Origin: Amoebophrya sp. AT5.2 | Taxonomy: Eukaryota; Sar; Dinophyceae; Syndiniales; Amoebophryaceae | Length of the DNA stretch: 11,988 nucleotides | Direction: 5' to 3' | Assembly: GCA_005223375.1 (NCBI GenBank) | Contig: RXOD01005918.1 | Span: forward strand, 1-11,988 | Shown here: piece after piece, positions 1-7,286 of the stretch | Layout: every line of letters begins with the position of its first letter | Position numbering within the stretch: position 1 is the first letter of the stretch | Translations under genes and position numbers: made by a program | Notes under the pieces: generated by a model | Told to the model about the DNA's origin: nothing | What the model saw: only the letters and a program-made list of their open reading frames with translations | The model's database searches: none

Positions 1-1394
1 CACGAGTGCGGATCTTTGTAATTGCTGCTTCTCGTCGCTGTCCCTGTCGCCCTCCGCGCCGAACAGGACGTGGCGCTGCTGTGGCCGTCTCCACGCTTGT
101 CATCGAAGCAAGGTGGACGAGGGCAAGACTGTTCACCTTCACCTCGTGCTCGCCGCCCCGCCTCGAAGTTGCGCTCCTCGTCGATGTTTTGTTTCGCAGG
201 GACTTCTTCCCCTTTTGTGTGGCCGGGGCCCCCGCGCGCGACGCGCTGAGTGGGGATCACACCCTTGGCCTTGGAACTTCCGCGGACGTCACGACGAAGC
301 GCGTCTTCGTTGATTTGCGCGAGGGTTTTTTTCTTGCCAGGTGCGGCCGAAGCCGAGCCCGTGCCCGACGCCGCTGGTCGTCCCGAAAACAAGGCCTTCT
401 CGTCGGTTTTGCGCACTGCGCCCACCGTCAGCCCGTCTCCGCAGCGGCGCCGTGCGCACGCGGGCGAGTTCCTGCTCGGGCTGTAGCTGGTCTTTCGGCG
501 CTTTCCGTTGCGCCGGCCCGTTGCGCCTGAAGAACGCTCGTTGATCTCTGCCTCCATCTCGCGCCGCGCTTCTGTTGCTTTCTTCGCCAATATGGAAGAC
601 GCGCTCGCTTCGAAAGGATTCGACGTAACATCTTCGGGCGCGGCACGAAGTGCGTGTTTTTCGATTTCCTCCATCAGCGGATCGCTCTGCTGGAAATCGT
701 TTTCATCCGCCTCGCTACCGTCCACAGATTCCCAATCCTGTTCCTGTCGGTAGAAGCCCGAGCCAGCTCCTGCTCCTGCAGCACCGGCATGATTGGAGGA
801 GGGACATTCGCGGACTACGTCAGCCGCGTGTGCATGTTGTCCGCCAAAAAGATCGCTCTGCAGTTCGTCGTAGTACTCGTACGATACGTGCTGCGCCGTT
901 ATTCCAGCAGGCTTGAGGTCTTCATAATTCCTGCCGCCTGCAGCTGCTCGAACCGCTGGACCTGGCACAGCACGCGCGGCACGCCTCCGCTTCTTGTTCT
1001 TGTCCCCTTTCTTTTTCTCGTCCTCGCCGCGCTCCGGACGAGCCTCCTCCAACTCCCACTCGCACTCCGGTCCTTCTTGTTTATTCGGCAGCTGCACTCT
1101 GCGCCTCTTGTGCTTGTGCTTGTGACCCCGACCGAAGACTGTCGAATTGTTACTGGAGGAGACTGCAGCACCCACCGGCTTTTCGCATGAAGCTGCGGCG
1201 CAGCCGCTTTGTGCTCTTTTTCTTTTCAATTCCGGCGGTAGCGGCTTGATGCGGCCAATGGCAATGGGTTTGCAATTCTCCGGCGCATGCTGGGCCTGGG
1301 CCTGGCGCTTCTCAAGAACCATGCCTGCGCGAGCCAACATCCTCGCTCTGTCTTCCTCGGTCATCAGGCGTCGACCGGACGGCTGTTTCTCCAT
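1..1394 (-). CDS. Hypothetical charged, probably nuclear protein (3' end outside window)
   Basis: An uninterrupted reading frame starts at ATG 1394-1392 and runs 464 codons off the left edge without a stop; I translated it codon by codon. The start has a good eukaryotic context (A at -3, G at +4). I recognise no family. Residues 11-35 look like a charged helix (MTEEDRARMLARAGMVLEKR), followed by a Pro/Lys stretch ending KRKR near 60. Basic clusters HKHKHKRRR (about 91-99) and KKRRR (about 134-138) look like nuclear localisation signals. Residues 170-184 contain an aromatic/acidic patch (SYEYYDELQSDLF), 217-247 are acidic (DWESVDGSEADENDF), and 264-287 form another charged helix. The rest is low-complexity and probably disordered. 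The last 80 or so codons before the edge (about 1-253) are also open in a second minus frame with protein-like content, so an intron or frame change near 250 cannot be excluded. It is the most downstream gene of the minus-strand array. Confidence 0.7.
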   Translation of the reverse strand, partial: MEKQPSGRRLMTEEDRARMLARAGMVLEKRQAQAQHAPENCKPIAIGRIKPLPPELKRKRAQSGCAAASCEKPVGAAVSSSNNSTVFGRGHKHKHKRRRVQLPNKQEGPECEWELEEARPERGEDEKKKGDKNKKRRRAARAVPGPAVRAAAGGRNYEDLKPAGITAQHVSYEYYDELQSDLFGGQHAHAADVVRECPSSNHAGAAGAGAGSGFYRQEQDWESVDGSEADENDFQQSDPLMEEIEKHALRAAPEDVTSNPFEASASSILAKKATEARREMEAEINERSSGATGRRNGKRRKTSYSPSRNSPACARRRCGDGLTVGAVRKTDEKALFSGRPAASGTGSASAAPGKKKTLAQINEDALRRDVRGSSKAKGVIPTQRVARGGPGHTKGEEVPAKQNIDEERNFEAGRRARGEGEQSCPRPPCFDDKRGDGHSSATSCSARRATGTATRSSNYKDPHS

Positions 1395-1436
1395 GATGGA
1401 TGTTTGGGGTAGCGTAGGGCCGGGAATTAAGTAACG

Positions 1437-1447
1437 AAAAAAAAAAA
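1437..1447 (-). promoter_or_regulatory. Oligo(T) tract in the 5' leader of the left-hand gene
   Basis: Eleven consecutive T on the minus (sense) strand end 42 nt upstream of ATG 1394. From the start codon up to 1469 the sense strand contains no AG dinucleotide; the first is at 1471-1470. The tract therefore does not act as the pyrimidine tract of a nearby 3' splice site. It may be a promoter-type poly(dA:dT) element or part of the leader. The role is inferred; only the tract and the missing AG are observed. Confidence 0.35.
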
Positions 1448-2045
1448 TCACGATGGCGCAGTGGTCAATCTCAAACGAGGAAGATCAGTCATCATCTACA
1501 ACATCAACATCTGGTGGTGGTGCTGGTGGCGCACGCGTACTGACGCTACTAGCCTGCAAGTCAAAAACAAAATTGAAAGTGAAACTGGTGTGGTGCTCCT
1601 CATTATTATAATTATATTAGCTTACTCAGGACCAGGAGCATGTCTTCTAAAAATGGTGCATAGATAGAAATGGAGGAATACGAGTACGACAACGAGCAGA
1701 AGAACGACACAGCCACGTTTATGAGATCATGGCCCCCTCTTGGTATGGATTCCAAATTACAACGAGCTTAGCCTTGCTAATAGGTAAGCGTTGTGGTCCT
1801 GCTAAGCTTAAACCTATGACCGGTTGGCGTGGACATCAGAATTCGATCGGCGCGCTGGAGCTGATCTCTTGGTCCTCTTGGTTTGTGATTGCGGAAGCGT
1901 CGCGGCACTATCACACACGAAGGAACGCATTCTGCTTCACCACGACGATCATCGAAGCATCAAATTGAAATTGCTTGACCAATTGACAGTGTTAGTTTTA
2001 TGGTGACGCGTTGCTTCAACAAATTTCCCTTCCTTGACCAAAAGG

Positions 2046-2060
2046 TGACCACGGTGGTCA
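2046..2060. repeat. 15-bp inverted repeat TGACCACGGTGGTCA
   Basis: A perfect 7-bp inverted repeat (TGACCAC / GTGGTCA) around a single central G lies in the AT-rich spacer. Related pieces occur next to it: TTGACC at about 2033-2038 and CTTCA-TTGAT-TGAAG at about 2072-2086. The short stem with one central base fits a dimeric DNA-binding site better than a stable RNA hairpin. Function is unknown. Confidence 0.5.
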
Positions 2061-2756
2061 GGTTCAATAAACTTCATTGATTGAAGATGTGAATCACAAC
2101 ATTCATTCGTTCATATATAATTTCGTCGTCACCTGCCCCTGCACCTCGACCTCGCATTAGAAGTGGACAGCCTACGACTGTCATACAGCCGATTTTTATT
2201 TTGAGTTTTCTTGGCGTCCGTATACCGTGGCTTGTCTCGGCCGCAAAAATAGTTCGCAAACGTTTATCTATATTCCGCCCTGCAGCTAGTTCTGGGTTTT
2301 GGTTTAGATCGATTCAGATTCAGCAGCTTAAAATTCCTGAAACTCAAGCTATCACCACCCGCCAGTATTCGCAGGCATACGCATTTTTTTTTGTAATTTG
2401 TTTCTTGTTCTGCAGAAGTAATCCATTTTAGATTTTGACTTTTTTCCCCGCGCAGCTCATACACTAAAGTAGTGTGTCGATCGTTGCTGAAGCAGTAGCT
2501 CATCTGGTTCTGGATTTCATTTTTTTAAGTGCTAGGACTAGTCCGCAAGGCAGTTCAATAAAATGGAAGTTCAAATTGATAGATGCACCGGCTGCGCGCC
2601 AAAATAAATTCATCAAAATCAGGAAATTCAGTCCAACTCAAAGTCAAATAAACTCATTAAACATCTAGTACATGCTCGGGATAGCAGTAGCATCAAGGCA
2701 CAAGCGAGGATTTATCGTCACTGTCGTAGAAGTCGTTCTCCACTTTTGTCATGACA

Positions 2757-2766
2757 TAAGTACTTA
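2757..2766. repeat. Palindromic decamer TAAGTACTTA, copy 1
   Basis: This perfect 10-bp palindrome lies 10 nt downstream of the stop codon of the 1461-aa gene. An identical decamer is at 9710-9719, and an 8-nt match (TAAGTACT) overlaps the stop codon of the gene ending at 7267. On the minus strand the copy here forms GTAAGT (2767-2762), which also matches a 5' splice-site consensus just after the stop. It may be a 3'-end or regulatory element, or chance. Confidence 0.3.
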
Positions 2767-2776
2767 CAGTGATTTG

Positions 2777-5700
2777 TTACCGACCGCCTCCACATTTCCC
2801 ATTCGCCTTCTGCACGTCGTTCTTTGCTAGCTTTTTGAACTTGGTGGTCGTGGCGGTGCCCGCCGCTGCGGAAGAACTTCCCACGACCATCTCCTTTGAA
2901 GGCTTTGAGGCCTTCTTCGTCCCCCTATTCGCGACTTTCGCCGCACTCACAGCAGCTACTCCCATCCCGACCACCGCCGCGGCTCGTTTCGAGGATACCA
3001 CCTGTCGCTGCTCCACTACTTGGTAGGAAATCTCTTGCGAAAACGTAACCTGCTCTTCTTCTTGTGCGACCACCTTCCGCATCTTCTTTGGCTTCTGTTT
3101 TTCTGCTTTCTGATTCATCTGCCCAGTCTTTTTATCTTGGACGACGGGACCAGGGCGAGTTGTCGCAAGTACTTCGTCGTTGTCACCCGCGAGTAGGTCG
3201 TCCTCTTCGTCGTCTACCAGAAACGAGTCTGCGTCCAAGTACTGGAAATTGACCACCTCCGCAGATTGGTGCCCCTCCTGCTCGCGGCCGACGTTCTTGT
3301 TTGGCGCGCCAGCACTGTAGTCTTCCTCCAGGCTTTGCTCCGGGATGGGGTCGAGGAATCTGACGAAGCCGCTGAGCATGTGCGCGTCATCCTCGTCAAT
3401 GAACGAGACATCGTTGTTCTCGTTAGCGTCAACTTCGAGCTCGTTGTTGCCGCGTGAGCGCTTCTTGGAACTTGAACTCGTAGCAGCTGCATTCGCGCTT
3501 GCGGAGTTGTTGTGTGGAGGGCGTGGAATGCCGGAGCCGAGGTCGGGGAGGGCTCCTTCGCTGTTCGTGTTTGTCTTCTTCACTGAACTTGCAACAGCGT
3601 CTGCCATTTTTCCTCGGTTCTTCAGTTTGCTCATGGAGACAGACGGGGGCGGCATCCGCGAGAAACTTGACGACTTGTCGAGGTCCAGGTTTATCTCGTT
3701 TTTGTCCTCGGCAGCGAAAGACGCACCTCCGTTCGCCACCGCGCGCGCCCGCTTCTTGCTCTTAAGGCCTGACAACAGGTTCGCGTCGCTCACCACCTCC
3801 GATGTCGAGATGTCGTTCGACGTACCGCCGAACAGGGACTCCCCAGCACCGCTTCCAGGCTCCCCATGTACATCTTGAAACTCCTTAGACGCCGGCCCCG
3901 AAAATGCGAAAGACGCTCCCGCCGCGCCTTCTCCTCCGGTCGTGTCTTTCGGTTTTCTTGCCGCCGCCGCAGCGCCAGCACTTCCCTGCGACGAGCTCGC
4001 CCTGCGCGCGCGCATCGCGTTCAGTAGGTTTGCTGCCTCGCCTTCCTGCCCCCTGCAGCGACTCAAGAAGACGCTCGCGCCAAAACTCTCGTGCTGCGAG
4101 GAAGACGTCCCCGGCGCCAGCATCGAGTTCAGGTCGTCGTTGCAGTTCCTGTTATTTTTGCTCAGCAAACTCAGCTGGCTCATACCGGCGTCGAGGTTCT
4201 GCACTACGCCAGAACTGGCATTTTTGCCATTTGGGTCACTGATCATGGGACTCTCTCCCCGCAGATTGTTCCCGGCTATCTCGGTATTCAGCGCGTGCAC
4301 GTCCACGCCCGTTTCGGTGACCCACTGCTCCGCCATCGTCAGAAGTTTTCGCTTTTCCCCGTCTCGGAGTCGCGCCACGAACGGCTCCAACACTGCCAAG
4401 TAGCCAGCATCTAGGTGGGCGTAGTCTGCGCCGGCTGCTTCCCCAGGACGAGCTTGCTTTTCTTTTTTCCAAGCGGCCGTCCCCGTCGTAACACCCGAAC
4501 CCAGCACCTGCACACGACCAGCATCAGCCTTCTTGTTCTTCGAGAAGAAGACGGCTTTTTTCAACTCCCGTTCCACTGCGTAGTAGAATTCCGCGTATTC
4601 CCCTTTCGGCGGCTGGAAGCCGTACACGCGCAGCCAGGCGCTGGCGAGCTTCCGGAGGTCCGCTACCTTTTCTTCACAGTCCGTGGACCACGCGCCGATG
4701 GACTGTTTTCCCGGGGAGGAGGTCGAGTGCAGGGACTTCGACTTCATCATGTCGTTGACAAACTTGTCGTCAGGCGAGGGGCTTCCGGCATTTTTTTCTG
4801 CATGTGCATCAGCTGGATCAGTCCCGACGTTTAATAGTCCTCCCGCGCCACCGGCGCCGGCAGCGCCTCCCGGGGAACACGCCGACGTCGTCGGCTCCAG
4901 CGGCATCAGGCAACTCCTGTACTCCTCGCGCAGTACTGGGAAAAACGCGTCGTGGAGCAGGTCCGCGATGGGCAGCGACTTCTTCGCGCGGTTGATCAGA
5001 AATTTCGACACCGCCGGGAAGTCAAGGGCTTCTTTCAGGAATGCTCGGAACAGCTCTGGCCCCACCGAGCGTGGAGCGGACGTTCGCTCAGCGACTACCA
5101 GCGAGAAGAGTTGGAAGAGAGCCTCTGCTGTAGTCAATTGCTGCTCGCCGGCAACAAGAGCACGATCTTCCGAAGCCGCGGCTGCCGCGAAGAAGTAGGA
5201 CAGGAAAACGGGAATGCTGTTGCGTTCCGCATCAGCTCTGTCCCCGTGAAGATCCTTCTCGCCCCTAAAAATCTTCACGCAGTTACCCCCATTGCTCCCG
5301 AATAAAGCACCCTTCATTTTTCGCTTCATCGGAAGGAGGAGGTCGTTGAAGCGAAAACCGTTCTTGCTCCGCCGCTTTTTTTCTCCGACGTGTTTGCACT
5401 TCGTGCTCGCCGGCTGCACGGGCGCTGACACCGCATCAACATCTTCCGCCCTCGGGGCCGGAGCCGGACAAGATGAATTTTTTCGCCAGTAGTCCCGATC
5501 AAGAGCTCCCGCGAATCCCTCCAGGTCGTATGCCACGCACTCCTCGCGTGCGAGGCCGTCCGCGAGAATTTTCGTCGCTTGCTTTGTCATTTTCTCGACC
5601 ACGTCCGGGGGCTGAGCGTAAAACTCCGCGTTGGAGGAGCTCATCAACGTGGTAGTTTTTGCAGCTTCCTCCACATCCGCAGCAGTCCACAGCACCACGA

Positions 5701-7162
5701 AGAAGAGTTGTAGCTTCCGCTGGGCCTCCGCCTCCGCCGCGTCCTTTTCGGGGTACGCGGGAGAACAAGCTGCAGGCGCTATCTTGCACAGCACGTGCTC
5801 GACCAGAGTCATCAAGTCCTTCTTCAACCGTTCCGGTGAGGCGCTGCCGAGCCCCTCGAAAGCGGCGGCGTACATGTTAAAAAGCACGACTCCGCAGTGG
5901 AGAACAGTGAGCCTGTCGTCGGTGTTGGCAACGGCCATGTCGACCAATTTGTCGGTGCGAAATGTGCGTCCCTTTTGGACTGTCAGTGTGTCGCCCACCC
6001 GGGGGATGGCAGACAGCGCGGAGAGGTGCGTGAGCGTCTTCAGGGTTGCAGCGGAGGACGTGGAACTGCCCCTCCTACCGGACCCCTTGTTACGAGGATC
6101 GCTTGTTGAACAAGCAGAAGTAGTAGTTCCAGCCGCAGCCCCCGCAGCAGCACCTGTTCCCGTTCCTTTACTCGCTTCCGACAGCAGTCCGATATCGTCC
6201 GCCAGTGCCGCCCACGTGCAGCGGAGCTCCTGCACCGCCACGTTGTCCCGGGCCGCCGTTGTTCCTGCCGCCGTGTGGTCGCGCAGCTGGAGAAACGTCG
6301 CGCACGCGGCAGCCGCCAGCTGGAGATTCGGAAGGGTTTTGTCTTTGTGTTCACCACCGAGTAGAGCCGCGACCGCATCTTCATCTTGTTCAACAGCAAC
6401 ATCTTCGTGCTGAACTACCACGTTCTTGAACAGCGGGCATACATGGTCCACGATAACGGTACGGACGAGAGCGTAGAGATCGGTATCACAGATCGGCGTC
6501 TCCCCTTTCTGCAGGCTCAACTGCCCGCAGAGAATCTTCTGGAGAACGGCAAGCAGCACGCCCTGCAACTCTTGCGAGCCGGGTGCGGAAACGGAGGTCG
6601 TTGAGGTGGTCGTGGAGGTGGACTGCTTCTGCTTATTATATTCGTCTGTGGTCTGCAAGAAAATCTCCTCGAACTTTTCCAGAAACTTCACCGCGTTTTG
6701 CTTCGTCCTCGTCGAATCTGAAGAGGTCGGTGGAGGGTCATCTCCAATTGCAGGTGGAGAGTCGGCACGACCACCACCTTCCGGAATGATGACGAAGTGA
6801 TTTTCTTGGTCCTCTCCTTCCACACCCGCACTCCTCCAAAAGGCGTGCTCCCAATTCGCCAGCAGCAGGTCGAATGCAATGAATTTCCGCAACGGTGTCA
6901 CCGCTGCGGGCGTCACGCCAGCCTTCTTCGGGTGGAGGCAAAAACACATCACTGCGTCGAGGTCCGCGGATGCCCTGAAACCGGGTCTGGCTCCCGTGTG
7001 CTCCGCGAACCGGTGTACGAGGCAAGAGGGGTCCATGTCCAGAGCACGCGGACCATCTCCGCCGCCGTTAGCCGCGAGAGCGCTCTCGAGAAACAGAATC
7101 ATGTACAGGAGACGGGCGGAGTCACGACCTGAGTCAGTGGTTGTTTGCAGATTGAAGATCAT
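2777..7162 (-). CDS. Large protein of unknown function, 1461 aa, helical N-terminus and low-complexity C-terminus
   Basis: A single uninterrupted frame runs from ATG 7162-7160 to TAA 2779-2777. I do not recognise a family. The frame is open upstream to about 7312 but has no earlier ATG; ATGs at codons 21 and 43 are alternatives, and codon 43 (GACATGG) has the strongest context. Residues 1-960 look largely alpha-helical and repeat-like, for example KFIAFDLLLANWEHAFWR (93-110), a helical block at roughly 700-755 and another at about 830-960. They are broken by Thr/Ser- and Ala-rich inserts (such as STSTTTSTTS near 180). From about 960 to the end the protein is Ser/Ala/Gly/Asn-rich with short SKKR/KKMRK basic patches, a segment FIDEDDAHMLSGFVRFLDPI near 1250 that looks conserved, an acidic block near 1304-1330 (VDDEEDDLLAGDNDE) and a Lys-rich tail. 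No transmembrane segment is evident; a hydrophobic helix at 16-31 is too short and contains a Glu. A chromatin or nuclear scaffold role is only a guess. It begins 104 nt after the preceding gene's stop on the same strand, and could be spliced to that gene. Confidence 0.8.
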   Translation of the reverse strand: MIFNLQTTTDSGRDSARLLYMILFLESALAANGGGDGPRALDMDPSCLVHRFAEHTGARPGFRASADLDAVMCFCLHPKKAGVTPAAVTPLRKFIAFDLLLANWEHAFWRSAGVEGEDQENHFVIIPEGGGRADSPPAIGDDPPPTSSDSTRTKQNAVKFLEKFEEIFLQTTDEYNKQKQSTSTTTSTTSVSAPGSQELQGVLLAVLQKILCGQLSLQKGETPICDTDLYALVRTVIVDHVCPLFKNVVVQHEDVAVEQDEDAVAALLGGEHKDKTLPNLQLAAAACATFLQLRDHTAAGTTAARDNVAVQELRCTWAALADDIGLLSEASKGTGTGAAAGAAAGTTTSACSTSDPRNKGSGRRGSSTSSAATLKTLTHLSALSAIPRVGDTLTVQKGRTFRTDKLVDMAVANTDDRLTVLHCGVVLFNMYAAAFEGLGSASPERLKKDLMTLVEHVLCKIAPAACSPAYPEKDAAEAEAQRKLQLFFVVLWTAADVEEAAKTTTLMSSSNAEFYAQPPDVVEKMTKQATKILADGLAREECVAYDLEGFAGALDRDYWRKNSSCPAPAPRAEDVDAVSAPVQPASTKCKHVGEKKRRSKNGFRFNDLLLPMKRKMKGALFGSNGGNCVKIFRGEKDLHGDRADAERNSIPVFLSYFFAAAAASEDRALVAGEQQLTTAEALFQLFSLVVAERTSAPRSVGPELFRAFLKEALDFPAVSKFLINRAKKSLPIADLLHDAFFPVLREEYRSCLMPLEPTTSACSPGGAAGAGGAGGLLNVGTDPADAHAEKNAGSPSPDDKFVNDMMKSKSLHSTSSPGKQSIGAWSTDCEEKVADLRKLASAWLRVYGFQPPKGEYAEFYYAVERELKKAVFFSKNKKADAGRVQVLGSGVTTGTAAWKKEKQARPGEAAGADYAHLDAGYLAVLEPFVARLRDGEKRKLLTMAEQWVTETGVDVHALNTEIAGNNLRGESPMISDPNGKNASSGVVQNLDAGMSQLSLLSKNNRNCNDDLNSMLAPGTSSSQHESFGASVFLSRCRGQEGEAANLLNAMRARRASSSQGSAGAAAAARKPKDTTGGEGAAGASFAFSGPASKEFQDVHGEPGSGAGESLFGGTSNDISTSEVVSDANLLSGLKSKKRARAVANGGASFAAEDKNEINLDLDKSSSFSRMPPPSVSMSKLKNRGKMADAVASSVKKTNTNSEGALPDLGSGIPRPPHNNSASANAAATSSSSKKRSRGNNELEVDANENNDVSFIDEDDAHMLSGFVRFLDPIPEQSLEEDYSAGAPNKNVGREQEGHQSAEVVNFQYLDADSFLVDDEEDDLLAGDNDEVLATTRPGPVVQDKKTGQMNQKAEKQKPKKMRKVVAQEEEQVTFSQEISYQVVEQRQVVSSKRAAAVVGMGVAAVSAAKVANRGTKKASKPSKEMVVGSSSAAAGTATTTKFKKLAKNDVQKANGKCGGGR

Positions 7163-7266
7163 CTGATTTTTCTTCGGAACTGCTAATCCTAGTGTGAGCG
7201 TATGCGCAAACTTGCGGTGGATGCGACATGCTGAGATGCGGTTGCGGGCATGCGGATAGCTAGTAC
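7163..7266 (-). other. Very short intergenic spacer
   Basis: Only 104 nt separate the proposed stop of the 671-aa gene (TAA 7269-7267) from the first ATG of the 1461-aa gene (7162). It carries one copy of a local duplication (7231-7251). On the sense strand it has AG dinucleotides usable as 3' splice sites: GGATTAG ending at 7183 and AAATCAG ending at 7163, directly before the ATG. No AATAAA signal is present on the sense strand. This favours either co-transcription with leader trans-splicing or a single spliced gene over two independent promoters. Confidence 0.5.
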
Positions 7267-7286
7267 TTAGTCTGAGATGCGGGCAT
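7231..7286. repeat. Imperfect direct duplication spanning the stop codon of the 671-aa gene
   Basis: CTGAGATGCGG occurs at 7231-7241 and again at 7272-7282. Each copy is followed by GCGGGCAT (7244-7251 and 7279-7286); the first copy has 6 extra bases in the middle. One copy encodes the last residues (DARIS) of the proposed terminal exon and the other lies just beyond the stop codon. The second copy also contains the small inverted repeat GATGC-GG-GCATC. It looks like a recent local duplication. Confidence 0.45.

Larger units (their letters stand above)
1395..2776. other. AT-rich spacer between the 1461-aa gene and the left-hand gene
   Basis: This stretch of about 1.4 kb is clearly AT-richer than the flanking genes. 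It has only short open frames on either strand, without codon character, and no tRNA-like pair of A and B boxes. By position it must hold the 3' untranslated region and 3'-end signals of the 1461-aa gene (right side) and the promoter or 5' leader of the gene starting at 1394 (left side). Visible structure: an 11-nt A/T tract at 1437-1447, GGT-rich purine runs around 1510-1530, a 15-bp palindrome at 2046-2060 and a palindromic decamer at 2757-2766. I see no recognisable core promoter element. Confidence 0.6.

Noticed and set aside
654..1190. 178-codon plus-strand open frame
   Set aside because: It is antisense to the continuous 464-codon minus frame, whose composition (charged helices, NLS clusters) is far more protein-like.
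1451..1465. tRNA A-box-like TGGCGCAGTGGT
   Set aside because: There is no B box (GGTTCRANTCC) within a plausible distance and no acceptor stem can be formed.
2264..2503. 79-codon minus-strand frame in the long spacer
   Set aside because: It is short, AT-rich and without motif or codon similarity to the neighbouring genes, so it is not supported as a gene.
2064..2652. Several AATAAA hexamers on the plus strand
   Set aside because: No plus-strand gene ends here; such hexamers are expected in an AT-rich spacer.
5631..6413. 260-codon plus-strand open frame
   Set aside because: It lies antisense within the 1461-aa frame, is Ser/Ala-rich as expected from the complement of GC-rich codons, and has no recognisable motif. 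The same applies to plus-strand frames at 3345-3878, 3942-4403, 4683-5198 and 7529-8065.
2777..7162. Assigning the 1461-aa protein to cohesin STAG/Scc3 or another HEAT family
   Set aside because: Helical content and a charged tail are shared, but I could not match any specific motif.
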